Positions 1 through 9,939 of a stretch of 64,000 nt of DNA are shown here, one piece after another. Source of the DNA: Cohaesibacter celericrescens. Lineage in GTDB: Bacteria > Pseudomonadota > Alphaproteobacteria > Rhizobiales > Cohaesibacteraceae. Both the position numbers and the translations under genes were made by a program. Below the pieces are notes generated by a model that had not been told where the DNA came from, searched no databases, and was given only the letters and a program-made list of their open reading frames with translations. The number at the start of each line of letters is the position of its first letter. Position 1 is the first letter of the stretch. The DNA lies in the NCBI RefSeq assembly GCF_002866925.1, contig NZ_PKUQ01000008.1, forward strand, positions 74,592 to 138,591, written 5' to 3'.

Positions 1-1026
1 ATGGCCGCGTCCGCGCAGGATAACCTCCAAACAAACACGGTGTTTGGCGCCCTTGCAGACTCCCCCTTGTGGGCTGCCTACAAAAAGCAATTTGTCGGGT
101 CCAAGGGCAATGTCATCGACAATGTAAACGGCGGCATCTCACACAGTGAGAGCCAAGGCTATGGTATGCTTTTGGCCATCGCGGCAAATGACAAAGCGGC
201 TTTCGATCTGATTTATAGCTTCACTTCTAACACATTGGCTGTTCGATCTGACGCGCTTCACTCTTGGCGCTACACGCCCACTGCACAGCAAGCTGTCTCT
301 GACACGAATAATGCGTCGGACGGCGATATATTGATCGCCTGGGCGTTGCTTGAAGCCTCTGAAGCCGGATGGGGACAAAATCACAGAGACAAGGCTCTTG
401 AGATCTTGACCGATCTGGAGCCTCAAATGTCGGAATGGCCTGAAATTGGACTAATTCTGGCACCTGGTGAAATGGGGTTCGATTACAAAAAAACGGGTCT
501 GATCGCCAATCTGTCTTATTGGGTTTTCCCTGCGTTTGAACGATTGGCTCACCTCACCGGAGCGCGGCGGTGGTTGCGTTTGCAGGCTAGTGGCGAGCAA
601 TTGATTGACCAGTTTGTGATCCAGAAACAAGGTCGCGTTCCTGACTGGATTTTGCTAAAAAAAGGCCATGTCAATGCCCTACTCGCGCCGGAAAAACCGC
701 CTTTGTTTGGTTATGAAGCGATCCGAATTCCGCTCTATTTGCTAATGTCAGAGACTGGCAACAAGGATTTGGCCCTTGCCATTATCAAAGCGGCGCAGAC
801 TGCGAGTGGGCAAAAATTGCAAGTGTTGGACATTGAAAGCGGCAAAGCTGAAGACGTGTTCAAAGACGCAGGCTATGACACCATTGTGAGTTTGGCGCAC
901 TGCCACGATACAGGCACACCAATCCGTAGCTCTCTGATGCAATCCCTTGATCAAAACTACTATCCAGCCACCCTGCAGTTGCTCGCGCTTGCTGCCGCCA
1001 AACAAAGGTATGCATCATGTCTGTAA
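1..1026 (+). CDS. bcsZ: GH8 endoglucanase of the cellulose synthesis operon, 5'-truncated by the window
   Basis: Periplasmic endo-beta-1,4-glucanase that trims cellulose during synthesis and export. The frame is open from base 1 with no signal peptide, so about 25-30 residues probably lie upstream; the Met at base 1 may be internal. Visible family signatures are HSESQGYGM (general acid Glu50), the ASDGDILIAWALL segment with Asp107, and YEAIRIPLYLL at 238-248. In relatives I recall, the last motif is usually YDAIR, with Asp as the catalytic base; here it is Glu239. The stop overlaps the start of the TPR gene by 10 bases, so they are translationally coupled. The following BcsN-like gene supports assignment to a bcs operon rather than to a free cellulase. 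Confidence 0.87.
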   Translation: MAASAQDNLQTNTVFGALADSPLWAAYKKQFVGSKGNVIDNVNGGISHSESQGYGMLLAIAANDKAAFDLIYSFTSNTLAVRSDALHSWRYTPTAQQAVSDTNNASDGDILIAWALLEASEAGWGQNHRDKALEILTDLEPQMSEWPEIGLILAPGEMGFDYKKTGLIANLSYWVFPAFERLAHLTGARRWLRLQASGEQLIDQFVIQKQGRVPDWILLKKGHVNALLAPEKPPLFGYEAIRIPLYLLMSETGNKDLALAIIKAAQTASGQKLQVLDIESGKAEDVFKDAGYDTIVSLAHCHDTGTPIRSSLMQSLDQNYYPATLQLLALAAAKQRYASCL

Positions 1027-3023
1027 AACACATCTTGCAACACTCTGCATGGTTTGCTCTTTTGATTGCCGCGACCTGCAGCAATGGTTTGGCAGACGAT
1101 GGCATGGTGACTGCGGCACAAACAATGCAGGTGGCCAGTGCATCTGAGGCTGGACCCGATATCTATGCATTGAAATATTTTGCAGAACGCGGAGAAACAG
1201 AAAAATACAATCAGGAACTCACACGTTTGAGGCTTTCTTACCCGGGTTTTCAAGCACCTGGCGACCCTCTCAACCCGGTTCAAGGGTCCGACCAAAAATA
1301 TTGGACCCTGTATGGCGAAGGCCGCATTGATGAACTGGAAGCCCTGATCACGCGCCAGCAAGCAGCACAGCCCTACTGGGCCCCAGATCCGGACCTGTTG
1401 AAGAAGATCAAACAATATAGGGTGCGAGGTGCATTGCTGAAGGCGCATGCGAATTATGACTTTGATAAAGTCAAGCAATTGGCCAACAGCAACTCTCAAA
1501 TTATCACGCCGGATGATCCCGACACTTTATGGGCGGTGGCCGAAGCCCTGTCACATGAGAAGAATGGCGAAGGCGCCTTTGAGCTTTATCAGGCCATGCT
1601 CTCTCGCTTCTCCGACAAAGACCTGATCAACGCCACCATGCAGAAGGCTGCACGATACCTGCCTTTGGCAGATGCCGGTTATCTTTACAAAAGGGTGCTA
1701 GGGGCCGGTTCAAAAGGTTCGAACGGTAGCGCACTGAAAATCAGTTTTGCCCGCGGGTTAGCCATTCGCGCCAATGCCTTTGGATTTGCATTGCCTGTCA
1801 ATTTTGATCAAGAATTGAATTTGTTCGGCCAACAAGCCGAGCGCAGCAAGGACTGGGCGGATTTGCAACTGTTGGCGTGGACATCCTATGTCAGCGGTAA
1901 TTTTGACCAATCCTATCGATTTTTTGCGCAAGTCCCCAACGGGAAAGAACATCTTAAAGCTATAGAGGGGCGTATTTTATCCCTCAAGGCGCTAGGAAAA
2001 TTGCATGAGGCCCAGACCTTGTCACGGGAATGGAAAGGGGCAAACACCGATCTTTCCGGTCTGTATGTCAGTCTTTTTTCCCCGCTCCTACTAGACCACA
2101 AAGGCAAACCCCTAACGCAAGGTTTCTTGCAGGATTATGTCAAACACACCAAAGCCCAAAAAAGTGGTGCGGGGGCAGAGGCGTTGGGCTGGTATGCCTT
2201 CAATCTCAAACAATTTGATACGTCTTACGCGTGGTTTGACAAAGCAATTGAATGGCAACTGACAGAAACAGCGGCCTATGGCAAAACCCTTGTTGCCGCA
2301 TTCCTCAACAACAAGCAGGCTTTTTCTGATCTCAAAGCACTCTATGGCGAACAGTATGCGACCGTCGCCAAACTGACCTACAAATCCCAGATACAAGCCT
2401 CAAAGCGAGGTTTGGGCAAGCGTGTGTCGACCTTGGATAAATTGTCGCAAGCACACAAGTCCGGTGACTATCATGGCTGTCTCGCCATCGCAGAAGGATT
2501 GATTGCCAGTGGTCGCGCAAACGCACAGACACACCAGACCCGTGGTTGGTGCCTCATGCAACTGAAACGTCCAACCGAAGCGCAATTTGCTTTTGAGCAA
2601 TCGATCCAGACAGCCGGCCAACGACACAATGGCAGACTGCGGGCCACCTCCAGCTATGGGGCCAGTTTGGCCGCCCTTAGCAGGGGCAAGACCCGCGACG
2701 CGGAGCGCGTATCGAGCAACGCGGGCCTTTCTCAAAGCCAAAAGCAAGAGATTGACCAGGGTGTTCTGGCACAAAAAGCAACGGAGGCCTTCCGGCAGAA
2801 ACGCTATCTGGACAGTTTGCATTTCCTTGCTCAGCGCGCGCAGATTGCCCGTGAGCCGCGCAATCTGACGGAATTACGGGCGTGGTCGATGTATCACGTT
2901 GGCGACTATCTTGCGGCGCATCGGTTGTTTGTTTCATTGAACAATGTGGTTTCCTCGAAGGCCGTGCGTGACGGAATCAAGGTCACTCGCAACAAAATCC
3001 GTCCGTCTCTGCAGATCCACTAA
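1017..3023 (+). CDS. Secreted TPR-repeat protein of the cellulose operon (BcsK-like)
   Basis: 668-residue protein with an N-terminal signal peptide (hydrophobic stretch about residues 10-24) followed by helical repeat sequence of TPR type through the whole length; the clearest repeat-like stretches are around residues 490-540 (GDYHGCLAIAEGLI, GWCLMQLKRPTEAQFAFEQ). It overlaps bcsZ by 10 bases and precedes bcsN by 31 bases. In other rhizobial cellulose operons a TPR protein (BcsK) sits beside bcsZ, and in BcsC the periplasmic TPR region guides glucan to the outer membrane. A role in cellulose export scaffolding is therefore inferred. No C-terminal beta-barrel like that of BcsC is visible, so an outer-membrane pore would have to come from another gene. 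Confidence 0.75.
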   Translation: MSVKHILQHSAWFALLIAATCSNGLADDGMVTAAQTMQVASASEAGPDIYALKYFAERGETEKYNQELTRLRLSYPGFQAPGDPLNPVQGSDQKYWTLYGEGRIDELEALITRQQAAQPYWAPDPDLLKKIKQYRVRGALLKAHANYDFDKVKQLANSNSQIITPDDPDTLWAVAEALSHEKNGEGAFELYQAMLSRFSDKDLINATMQKAARYLPLADAGYLYKRVLGAGSKGSNGSALKISFARGLAIRANAFGFALPVNFDQELNLFGQQAERSKDWADLQLLAWTSYVSGNFDQSYRFFAQVPNGKEHLKAIEGRILSLKALGKLHEAQTLSREWKGANTDLSGLYVSLFSPLLLDHKGKPLTQGFLQDYVKHTKAQKSGAGAEALGWYAFNLKQFDTSYAWFDKAIEWQLTETAAYGKTLVAAFLNNKQAFSDLKALYGEQYATVAKLTYKSQIQASKRGLGKRVSTLDKLSQAHKSGDYHGCLAIAEGLIASGRANAQTHQTRGWCLMQLKRPTEAQFAFEQSIQTAGQRHNGRLRATSSYGASLAALSRGKTRDAERVSSNAGLSQSQKQEIDQGVLAQKATEAFRQKRYLDSLHFLAQRAQIAREPRNLTELRAWSMYHVGDYLAAHRLFVSLNNVVSSKAVRDGIKVTRNKIRPSLQIH

Positions 3024-3054
3024 AGGGCTGATGTCCACCCCATAGGGACCAAGA

Positions 3055-4038
3055 ATGCTGACCCATGTAAAGAAATACAATTTGTCCGGCCGCCTGCCCC
3101 TTATCGCTCTGGCCACTCTGCCTTTGGCTGCATGCAGTGGCGCGTCGGTGGTGCAAGATGGCTTAATCAGCACGCAAGACTTTTCGCAGGCGATTTCAAG
3201 CCATGAGGCGGCGGCGCTTTATAATGAGCAGGCCAACATCCCCGCGTCCATGGTTGTGGTCCGGATGCGCGATAGCACCTCAGGAATTTTATCTGCCACC
3301 CAACGGACCTACCAGAATGGCTTTTCCCAGCGCGTAGTCTATCCGATGGCACGCGGAGGACAGGGGGAAAACTATATCGATACGCGCATTGCAGGGCGAC
3401 GATTGGACCGCAAGAGAAATGACAAACTGCTTTTGCATTCCAGTCGGGCCTCTGACATTGTCGCGGATGCTGCTCGATCGATGCCGGTCGCAAAAGTAGA
3501 CCTGAGCCAACAAGGCATCTATCGCAACGCTTACGGGCCCTTTGGCATGTTGTTTATTAAAAGTGCCAACGAGGTGAATTGCCTGTTTGGCTGGCAAACC
3601 CTGACCGACGAAAACACCTCCCTTTCAGACGGCAATGGTTTGGGCAACTCTGCTAGCTGGCCATCGCGGCAAGGCCTTTCTTATCGCTTGCGCTATTGCG
3701 ATACAGGTCTGCAAAAAGAGGATGCACAAAATCTGATGGAGCGCATCGAACTCAAGCCCGACTTTGCTCGGCTGTGGCAAAGTGGAGATGCGGTGTCCCT
3801 CGCTCCGGTTGCCGCCAAGATCACACCGGCTCCGTCCGTTCGCAAACAGGTGTCTTTAGGCAAACGGGCATTAATCAAGACAAAAGAAAAGGTGTCGATA
3901 CCGCATCCGGAGACCGATCAGACGGTAGCCACGATCAGTGCGACGTCGAACCCAAGTGTCCCTGCCCCCAACCCGTTGCTCCTCAAAGTGCCATCAGCAG
4001 ATCTTGCGGAAACCGCCTATTTGGTACCGGCCCCCTGA
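3055..4038 (+). CDS. bcsN: Cellulose biosynthesis protein BcsN, lipoprotein
   Basis: 327 residues. The start has an AGGGACC ribosome-binding site. The signal peptide ends in a lipobox (PLAACSG, Cys at about residue 24), so it is a predicted lipoprotein. The centre carries NAYGPFGMLFIKS and a nearby CLFGWQ, which match the conserved core I recall for BcsN of Hyphomicrobiales; the C-terminal third is Pro/Lys-rich and low complexity. BcsN is found next to bcsA/bcsB in Rhizobium and Agrobacterium, and its biochemical role is not established. Here it is the last gene of the cluster and is followed directly by a strong hairpin terminator. Two cysteines (CLFGW and RYCDTG) could form a disulfide in the periplasm. 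Confidence 0.78.
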   Translation: MLTHVKKYNLSGRLPLIALATLPLAACSGASVVQDGLISTQDFSQAISSHEAAALYNEQANIPASMVVVRMRDSTSGILSATQRTYQNGFSQRVVYPMARGGQGENYIDTRIAGRRLDRKRNDKLLLHSSRASDIVADAARSMPVAKVDLSQQGIYRNAYGPFGMLFIKSANEVNCLFGWQTLTDENTSLSDGNGLGNSASWPSRQGLSYRLRYCDTGLQKEDAQNLMERIELKPDFARLWQSGDAVSLAPVAAKITPAPSVRKQVSLGKRALIKTKEKVSIPHPETDQTVATISATSNPSVPAPNPLLLKVPSADLAETAYLVPAP

Positions 4039-4063
4039 TTGAATTTCAAATGTGCAAATAAAA

Positions 4064-4093
4064 ACGGGCCTTTGATTGAAACCAAAGACCCGT
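4064..4093. terminator. Terminator between bcsN and acuI
   Basis: Inverted repeat ACGGGCCTTTG / CAAAGACCCGT, 11 pairs with one G-U type mismatch and an 8-base loop. It is preceded by an A-run, so it can also act on the minus strand. It lies between the convergent bcsN and acuI genes and likely ends both. Confidence 0.8.
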
Positions 4094-4130
4094 TACGCTT
4101 TGCGGTGTGCGGCGAAGATGCGCCGCAACC

Positions 4131-5123
4131 TTAATCCAGTTCGGGGGAAACCGGAACCACAATGCGACCTTTCACCTTGCCCTCAAGGAACATCGGTGCT
4201 GTTTTGATTACATCTTCCAGGGCAACTTCTGTGATCATGGCCTCTAGTTTCTTCTGGTCCAGATCAGTTGCCAGCCGCTGCCAAGCCACTTGTCTTTTTG
4301 CCTTTGGCACCATGACGCTGTCCACGCCTTTCAGCGTTACACCGCGCAAAATGAAGGGCGCAACCGTTGTCGGCAAATCCATGCTACCGGCCAGCCCACA
4401 GGCGGCAACGGCACCGTTATATTGGATCATAGACAAGATATTGGCCAGAACCTGACCACCGACCACATCCACGGCCCCTGCCCAGCGCTCTTTATTCAGC
4501 GCACGGGGTTTGCCCGACACTTCTTCACGATCAATGACAGACGTCGCGCCCAAGTCTTTGAGGTAGCCTGCTTCACTCATACGCCCTGTGACGGCAACAA
4601 CGTTATAGCCCTTGGCTGCGAGCAATGTTGTGGCAACACTGCCGACACCACCTGTGGCGCCACTGACTACCACTTCCCCTTTATCAGGCGTGATGCCTTG
4701 GTCTTCCAGCGCAATGACACAGAGCATTGCGGTGTATCCGGCGGTACCGATGGCCATGGCCTGACGCATAGAAACCCCGTCGGGCAATGGCACCAGCCAG
4801 TCACCGTTGACCTGCGCCCGCTTGGCAAGACCGCCCCAATGTTTTTCTCCCACTCCCCAACCATTCAGCACAACGCGGTCACCGACGGTGTAGTCGGCGT
4901 GGCGGCTTTCAGTTATAATGCCGGCAAAATCAATGCCCGGTACCATGGGGAAACTGCGCACAACGGGCGAACTGCCGGTGATTGCCAGAGCATCTTTATA
5001 ATTCAGTGTGGAATAGGCAACATCGACAGCGACTTCACCCTCTGCAAGAGGCTCAAATGTCACTTGGCTTTGTGAAATACTCTGGCCACTTTCACCTTTT
5101 TCGATAACAATTGCATCGACCAT
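4131..5123 (-). CDS. acuI: Acrylyl-CoA reductase (NADPH), YhdH/AcuI family
   Basis: 330-residue medium-chain dehydrogenase/reductase of the zinc-free YhdH/AcuI group. It reduces toxic acryloyl-CoA, formed from acrylate during DMSP use, to propionyl-CoA. Seen: the family start [31 protein letters not shown], the nucleotide-binding motif [10 protein letters not shown] and a NADPH-type loop VTGR. Length is typical (about 325-330). It starts 11 bases after the stop of a TetR gene on the same strand, matching the acuR-acuI order known in Rhodobacter. The operator upstream of acuR should control both genes. A general enal-CoA or quinone reductase cannot be excluded from sequence alone. Confidence 0.9.
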   Translation of the reverse strand: MVDAIVIEKGESGQSISQSQVTFEPLAEGEVAVDVAYSTLNYKDALAITGSSPVVRSFPMVPGIDFAGIITESRHADYTVGDRVVLNGWGVGEKHWGGLAKRAQVNGDWLVPLPDGVSMRQAMAIGTAGYTAMLCVIALEDQGITPDKGEVVVSGATGGVGSVATTLLAAKGYNVVAVTGRMSEAGYLKDLGATSVIDREEVSGKPRALNKERWAGAVDVVGGQVLANILSMIQYNGAVAACGLAGSMDLPTTVAPFILRGVTLKGVDSVMVPKAKRQVAWQRLATDLDQKKLEAMITEVALEDVIKTAPMFLEGKVKGRIVVPVSPELD

Positions 5124-5134
5124 AACTGGATACC

Positions 5135-5782
5135 TTAATTTGATACGAGTGTGAAAAAACCGGCGGCAAAGCAGCGCAACGGTTCAGGATTGCGTTCAAG
5201 TTTGGCACGAAGCACCGCTCCTTCCCAGCCGATCCAGAAGAAAGCGGCAAGAGCGTCGGGATCATGCTTTTGTGAAATTTGATTTTGATGTTGTGCCTGG
5301 CGGAGACAACTGGCGGTTCTTCGTTGCCAGTCCTCGAGCACCGCAATCAATCTTTCGGACACATCAGCGGGAAGCACGCTCATTTCTTGACCCAAGTTGC
5401 CAACAAGGCAGCCGCGACGAAATGCGTATTTGGCCATGCCTGCTTCTGCGTCGGTGACAAAACCGCGCAAACGGTCCAGCGGTGCGAGGTCGGATTGCTC
5501 GAACCACGCCATCATCTTGGCGGCAAAATACTCATGGTAGGCCTCTATCAACGCCAGTCCATAGTCGGCCTTGGATTTGAAATGGTGGTAAAAACTGCCT
5601 TTGGTGATACCTGATGAGGTGAGCACTTCATCAACACTGACCGCAGAATATCCGTGCTCGGTCAAACTGATCAAACCCGCGCGAATGAGCTTCTGGCGCG
5701 CAATCTGATCAAGAGGATCCTTGCGCGGGCGCCCTCGTTTTTTGGGTAGTGGGTTCGCATTATTTGAAACGATATCTGACAT
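5135..5782 (-). CDS. acuR: TetR-family repressor AcuR
   Basis: 215 residues with a basic AT-hook-like N-terminus ([10 protein letters not shown]), a TetR helix-turn-helix ending [13 protein letters not shown] at about 59-71, and a ligand domain with a lone Cys at 125 ([10 protein letters not shown]). The equivalent Cys segment is seen in the NemR-like protein at 16655-17245. It is transcribed just ahead of acuI. AcuR of Rhodobacter senses acrylate and represses acuR-acuI, and the same role is inferred here. No Shine-Dalgarno is visible upstream: the palindromic operator ends 2 bases before the ATG, so the mRNA may be leaderless or the start may differ. Confidence 0.86.
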   Translation of the reverse strand: MSDIVSNNANPLPKKRGRPRKDPLDQIARQKLIRAGLISLTEHGYSAVSVDEVLTSSGITKGSFYHHFKSKADYGLALIEAYHEYFAAKMMAWFEQSDLAPLDRLRGFVTDAEAGMAKYAFRRGCLVGNLGQEMSVLPADVSERLIAVLEDWQRRTASCLRQAQHQNQISQKHDPDALAAFFWIGWEGAVLRAKLERNPEPLRCFAAGFFTLVSN

Positions 5783-5784
5783 AT

Positions 5785-5816
5785 GTATTTAATAGACTAA
5801 TCAGTCTATTAAATAC
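5785..5816. promoter_or_regulatory. Perfect palindromic operator of acuR-acuI
   Basis: Arms GTATTTAATAGACT and AGTCTATTAAATAC (14 bases, perfect) flank a 4-base centre AATC. The core TAGACT-N4-AGTCTA is a typical TetR-family site, related to the TAGACC-type boxes around the second TetR regulator at 17 kb. It sits directly against the acuR start codon, so bound repressor would cover the transcription or translation start. Confidence 0.85.
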
Positions 5817-5885
5817 TACTGCTCTTTTGGTATGACAGATCACCCGTTTTTGCATTGCCGCATTTGGCGCTGTGCAAACGCATAA

Positions 5886-5913
5886 CGCACCAAAGCCTAT
5901 TTGCTTTGGTGCG
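5886..5913. terminator. Hairpin between acuR promoter and the EEP hydrolase gene
   Basis: Perfect 11-base inverted repeat CGCACCAAAGC / GCTTTGGTGCG with a 6-base loop. It lies 35 bases beyond the stop of the minus-strand gene at 5948, so it probably ends the ugp operon. There is no T-run on either strand, so termination would be weak or the hairpin may only protect the mRNA 3' end. Confidence 0.6.
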
Positions 5914-5947
5914 CTCAAAATATAGGTATTGTCGGTAGCGAGAAGCT

Positions 5948-6958
5948 TTAACTCCCTTTTGTCACGACATCACACAGAATGCATTCATGGTCAGACAAAG
6001 GGGTGCCGTCGGTATCAAGCGAAGCCAATAAAGGCTTGGCGGCGCCCACAAGGCCACGGGCGCAGAACCAATCAAGCTTCATGCGGCGTGTATCATGAGG
6101 CGTAATGAGGCTGTTGCGTGTGGTGACACCATCCGGCGTTAGATCCCAGTGATACCCCTGCTCCCGAGCCAAATCGAAAAGGCTTTCAACGCGCCAGTCA
6201 AAGTCAGGCGGGATGTGATTGCCGGTATTGAGATCTCCGCCAATCAGTACGGGAATATCGGGAGCAAAGCGATCAATCATACTTAACAGCGAGGCAAACT
6301 GCTGATGTCGGTAGGCGGCGTTAGCATTGCTTTCCAGATGGGTGGAGACAACGCAAAGAGGGCCGGTTTCAGTTGGCACAATAGCAGCAACCGCCATGCG
6401 CCCTCCCATGCGGGGTTGCTCGGGGTCGGCGGCCGAATTTGAGCCGGTACAGAACCAGCGGCCGTTTTGGTCAAGGCGAAACAGAGCCAGCTTTTCGAAT
6501 GGTACGGCGGACAAAATTGCATTGCCATGCCACCCGCTGGCGTTAAAGTCATCCTTGCAGTATGGGCGTTCGGTCGGGCCGCCCAAACCCATCTCGAAAA
6601 ACTCAACCCCATAGGCATACCGCATGCCCAAGGCATTGGCCATCTCGGCAGTGGTGTTACGCTGGCCGGTGCGGGCCATACCGCTGTCCATCTCACTGAG
6701 CAGAACCACGGATGGCGTGTGGCTGGCCAAATGATTGGCGCTTCTATCTGGAAAAAGGCAGCGCTCGACATTCCAGGCAGCAACTGTAAAGTCTGCCGAC
6801 AATCTGCTCGATTTTGCCTTTCCACCAACTTCCAGTGCGGTCATAGCAGGAATGTCGGTGAGCAAGGCGCGATGCTGATCCGGCGTGCGTTCAACACGAA
6901 GAATCCGGTGACGCTCAGCGTCTGTGATATCCGGCAGGCTTGAGACCAAATCTGTCAT
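5948..6958 (-). CDS. Endonuclease/exonuclease/phosphatase-family hydrolase, fifth gene of the ugp operon
   Basis: 336 residues. All catalytic landmarks of the EEP fold are present: AAWNVERC (Asn), LLSEMD (metal-binding Glu), STHLES (His), IGGDLNTG (Asp/Asn) and the C-terminal SDHECI. No signal peptide, so it acts in the cytoplasm. Its ATG overlaps the ugpC stop by 4 bases, so it is tightly coupled to the importer. In E. coli this position is held by ugpQ, a glycerophosphodiester phosphodiesterase of an unrelated fold. I infer that this enzyme does the same kind of work, cleaving imported glycerophosphodiesters or a related phosphodiester; substrate is not shown by sequence. A DNA repair or sphingomyelinase-like role is possible but fits the context less well. 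Confidence 0.8.
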   Translation of the reverse strand: MTDLVSSLPDITDAERHRILRVERTPDQHRALLTDIPAMTALEVGGKAKSSRLSADFTVAAWNVERCLFPDRSANHLASHTPSVVLLSEMDSGMARTGQRNTTAEMANALGMRYAYGVEFFEMGLGGPTERPYCKDDFNASGWHGNAILSAVPFEKLALFRLDQNGRWFCTGSNSAADPEQPRMGGRMAVAAIVPTETGPLCVVSTHLESNANAAYRHQQFASLLSMIDRFAPDIPVLIGGDLNTGNHIPPDFDWRVESLFDLAREQGYHWDLTPDGVTTRNSLITPHDTRRMKLDWFCARGLVGAAKPLLASLDTDGTPLSDHECILCDVVTKGS

Positions 6959-8007
6959 AATCTAAAACCACTTTCTTTATCGAAGAAGTGCGCAGCATTG
7001 GGTTTCAATCCATAGGTCACTGGACCAGTGATCGCTTGCACGTCTTTGGGCACGCTGACGGAGAAATCTTGTCCGCCAAGCTTGCCATGCATCAAATGGT
7101 TGGCACCCAACTCCTCAACGATCTGGACGTCACAAGGCAGACCGCCCTCAGCCCGCATTTCGACATCTTCGGGGCGGATCCCGAGCAGGAATTCTTTGTC
7201 CGCAGACTTGGGGGCTTCAATATTGATTTGGATATCATCCCCTATGGAAAGCAGACCGTTCTCGGACCGCGTAGCGTTGAGCAGGTTCATTGGTGGTGCA
7301 CCCATAAATCCAGCCACAAAGGTGGACGCAGGCTGGTTGTAAATCTCGGCGGGCGTGCCGATCTGCTCGATGCGGCCTTCATTAAGCACAATGATGCGGT
7401 CGGCCATGGTCATCGCTTCAATCTGATCATGGGTCACATACACTGCAGTGACACCTAGCCGCCGCTGAAGAGAGCGAATCTCGATGCGCATTTGGTTGCG
7501 CAATTTCGCGTCCAAGTTTGACAAAGGTTCGTCGAACAAAAACAACTCGGGAGAACGCACAATGGCCCGCCCCATGGCTACACGTTGGCGCTGTCCTCCA
7601 GACAATTGGCTGGGACGACGGTCGAGATAGTCCATCAGGTTCAGCATCTTGGCTGCATCGAGGACTTTTTTCTGAATTTCGGATTTGGGCAAGCCGCGAT
7701 TTTTCAGACCATAACCCATGTTCTGGGAGACAGTCATATGCGGATAAAGGGCATAGTTCTGAAAAACCATGGCGATGTTGCGGTTGGCGGGGTCGACGTC
7801 ATTGACGACGCGCTGACCGATGGAAATGGCACCGCCGGATATTTCTTCAAGACCGGCGATCATGCGCAGCAATGTCGATTTACCACACCCCGAAGGGCCG
7901 ACGAGCACGACAAATTCGCCATCGGGAATTTTGAAACTACAGGGTTTGACCGCTTCGAAACCGTTGGGATAGATTTTGCGGACCATATCAAGCGTGACAA
8001 CAGTCAT
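6955..8007 (-). CDS. ugpC: sn-glycerol-3-phosphate ABC importer, ATP-binding subunit
   Basis: 350-residue ATPase of the MalK/UgpC group that powers uptake of glycerol-3-phosphate and its diesters. Walker [11 protein letters not shown]-loop [10 protein letters not shown], signature LSGGQRQRV, Walker [13 protein letters not shown] and the switch His (VTHD) are all present. The C-terminal third forms the TOBE-type regulatory domain. It starts 10 bases after ugpE and ends overlapping the EEP hydrolase gene. Order and neighbours (binding protein, two UgpA/UgpE-like permeases) decide the ugp assignment over maltose or other sugars. Confidence 0.9.
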   Translation of the reverse strand: MTVVTLDMVRKIYPNGFEAVKPCSFKIPDGEFVVLVGPSGCGKSTLLRMIAGLEEISGGAISIGQRVVNDVDPANRNIAMVFQNYALYPHMTVSQNMGYGLKNRGLPKSEIQKKVLDAAKMLNLMDYLDRRPSQLSGGQRQRVAMGRAIVRSPELFLFDEPLSNLDAKLRNQMRIEIRSLQRRLGVTAVYVTHDQIEAMTMADRIIVLNEGRIEQIGTPAEIYNQPASTFVAGFMGAPPMNLLNATRSENGLLSIGDDIQINIEAPKSADKEFLLGIRPEDVEMRAEGGLPCDVQIVEELGANHLMHGKLGGQDFSVSVPKDVQAITGPVTYGLKPNAAHFFDKESGFRL

Positions 8008-8017
8008 TGGAATTTCC

Positions 8018-8932
8018 TTACTTATCGGATTCGGTCAGGCCCTTAACGAACCAGCTTTGAAAGAAGATAACCACGGCGACGGGCGGAATGATCGCAAGGA
8101 TCGCCAAAAGATTGCCGCGACCATATTCGGGAATTTGGCCGTCATACATGCTGGCCGTTATCTGTTTGATGCCGCGTAACAGCGTGAACATGTCTTCATC
8201 AGTGGTGATCATGGTTGGCCAGAGATACTGGTTCCAGCCGTAAACAAACATGATGATGAAGATCGCAGCAATCATGGTGCGCGACAGGGGAACCAAAATA
8301 TCAATGAAGAATTTCAGCGGCCCCGCGCCATCGATGCGGGCGGCTTCGACCAGTTCTTCGGGTACGGATAGAAAAAACTGGCGAAAGAAAAAGGTGGCTG
8401 TCGCCGAAGCGATGAGCGGCAGGATCAAGCCGGTATAGCTGTTGAGGAGCCCCATTTTCTGTACAATTTCATAAGAAGGCAAAATACGCACTTCTAGCGG
8501 CAACAACAGGGTTGTGAAGATCAACCAAAAAGCGAAAGTGGCAAAACGCAAACGAAAATAGACAATGGCGTAGGCGGCCATCATAGAGATGACGATTTTG
8601 CCCATAGCGAAGCCGACCCCAAGGATCAGCGAGTTTTTGAACATGCTCAGGCCGGTGTTTTCGCCCGAGAAGCCAGAAGCGCCGAACAGGGCTTTCGTCA
8701 GATTGCTATAAAACTCATCTCCGATGGTCAGGCTAGGACCGTGTTTGAGGATTTCAACATCCGTAACCGTGGTCATTTGCAGCACCATCACCAGAGGCAG
8801 GACCATCATCAACGCGCCGATGATCAGGATGCCATGATCGATAATCGCACTGAAATGGACCCTGCGCTTTTTTGGCACAATCACGGGCGCTTCAGTTCCG
8901 GAAGCCCCGATTGAATGAGATGTATCAGTCAT
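8018..8932 (-). CDS. ugpE: sn-glycerol-3-phosphate ABC importer, permease UgpE
   Basis: About 304 residues, six membrane segments, with the EAA-type loop [14 protein letters not shown] and the UgpE-like stretch [12 protein letters not shown]. The chosen ATG (8932) has GAGG six bases ahead. An ATG four codons upstream (8944) would overlap ugpA by 4 bases but lacks its own ribosome-binding site. UgpE pairs with UgpA to form the channel in the inner membrane. A long N-terminal cytoplasmic segment with a KKRR cluster precedes the first membrane helix. Confidence 0.9.
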   Translation of the reverse strand: MTDTSHSIGASGTEAPVIVPKKRRVHFSAIIDHGILIIGALMMVLPLVMVLQMTTVTDVEILKHGPSLTIGDEFYSNLTKALFGASGFSGENTGLSMFKNSLILGVGFAMGKIVISMMAAYAIVYFRLRFATFAFWLIFTTLLLPLEVRILPSYEIVQKMGLLNSYTGLILPLIASATATFFFRQFFLSVPEELVEAARIDGAGPLKFFIDILVPLSRTMIAAIFIIMFVYGWNQYLWPTMITTDEDMFTLLRGIKQITASMYDGQIPEYGRGNLLAILAIIPPVAVVIFFQSWFVKGLTESDK

Positions 8933-8940
8933 AATGGACC

Positions 8941-9822
8941 TCATGTGTAATGAATGCGCCGCTCGATGAGGCGGAATTGGAAAATGGTCATGGCCAGCAC
9001 CAGCACCATCAAAATAACCGACTGTGCTGACGAACCACCCAGATCATTGCCACGGAAGCCATCGACATAGACCTTGTAGACCAGTGTCATAGGGTTTGAT
9101 CCCGGTTCACCGCGCGTGATCGTGTCTAACGTTCCGAAGGTGTCAAACAGCGAATAGGTGATGTTGGTGATCAGTAGGAAAAAACCGGTGGGCGCGAGCA
9201 GCGGGAAGGTTATATCCCAAAAACGCCGCATGCTTGATTTGTTATCGATCTTGGCCGCTTCCAATATGGCACGGGGGATGGACTGCAAACCCGAGAGGAA
9301 AAAGATAAAATTGATCGGGATCTGCTTCCAGACCGAAGCAATGATCATTGCGGCGGCGGTGTCATAATAATTCACGCCAATGACAAAGTCATAGCCAAAA
9401 TAACCGAGCAGATTGGTCAAAGGCCCCCACCGCTGGGAAAACATCACCAAAAAAATAAAACCAGCAACCGGTGGCGCCACAGCGTAAACCCACATCAGCA
9501 AGGTGCGATAGGTTTTGGCACCCTTGATCACTTTGTCTGCCTTGACTGCAAACAACAAAGCCAGCGCAAGAGAGAAGAAGGTCACCAGCAGGCAAAACAC
9601 CAAAGTGAATAGCGCAATTCTGGCATATTCGGGGTTGCTCAGAATGTCGATATAATTGTCCAAACCGACAAAAGTCGAGCTGAAGCCAAACGGGTCTTCT
9701 AGATAAAAAGACAGCTTTAAAGCCTGAAATGCAGGCCAGTAGAAGAAAATGGCGATGATCGAGAGCTGCGGTAGCAGGAACAGGATCGGCAGCCAACGGG
9801 ATTGGAATCCGGCGCGTTTCAC
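8941..9822 (-). CDS. ugpA: sn-glycerol-3-phosphate ABC importer, permease UgpA
   Basis: 293 residues with six membrane segments and the loop EAAKIDNKSSMRRFW that contacts the ATPase. The stretch YSLFDTFGTLDTITRGEPGSNP is in the place where UgpA proteins carry their conserved F-D-T-F-G segment. Starts with GTG. It follows ugpB after 171 bases that contain a hairpin with a T-run, so ugpA-ugpE-ugpC should be expressed at lower level than the binding protein. Confidence 0.9.
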   Translation of the reverse strand: MKRAGFQSRWLPILFLLPQLSIIAIFFYWPAFQALKLSFYLEDPFGFSSTFVGLDNYIDILSNPEYARIALFTLVFCLLVTFFSLALALLFAVKADKVIKGAKTYRTLLMWVYAVAPPVAGFIFLVMFSQRWGPLTNLLGYFGYDFVIGVNYYDTAAAMIIASVWKQIPINFIFFLSGLQSIPRAILEAAKIDNKSSMRRFWDITFPLLAPTGFFLLITNITYSLFDTFGTLDTITRGEPGSNPMTLVYKVYVDGFRGNDLGGSSAQSVILMVLVLAMTIFQFRLIERRIHYT

Positions 9823-9939
9823 GTTTGGGCCTCATAGTCTGGCGCGCCGTTTTTCGAGCGTTGTCGGGCGCTGCGTCTTCGGGTGCAACACCTGACAGAT
9901 GCCAGTGATGCAATGCTTTCGAGCTGCGGAGTTGCAACC

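Noticed and set aside
4290..5075. 261-codon open frame on the plus strand opposite acuI
   Set aside because: Antisense to a clear MDR reductase, no ribosome-binding site, His/Cys-rich composition typical of shadows.
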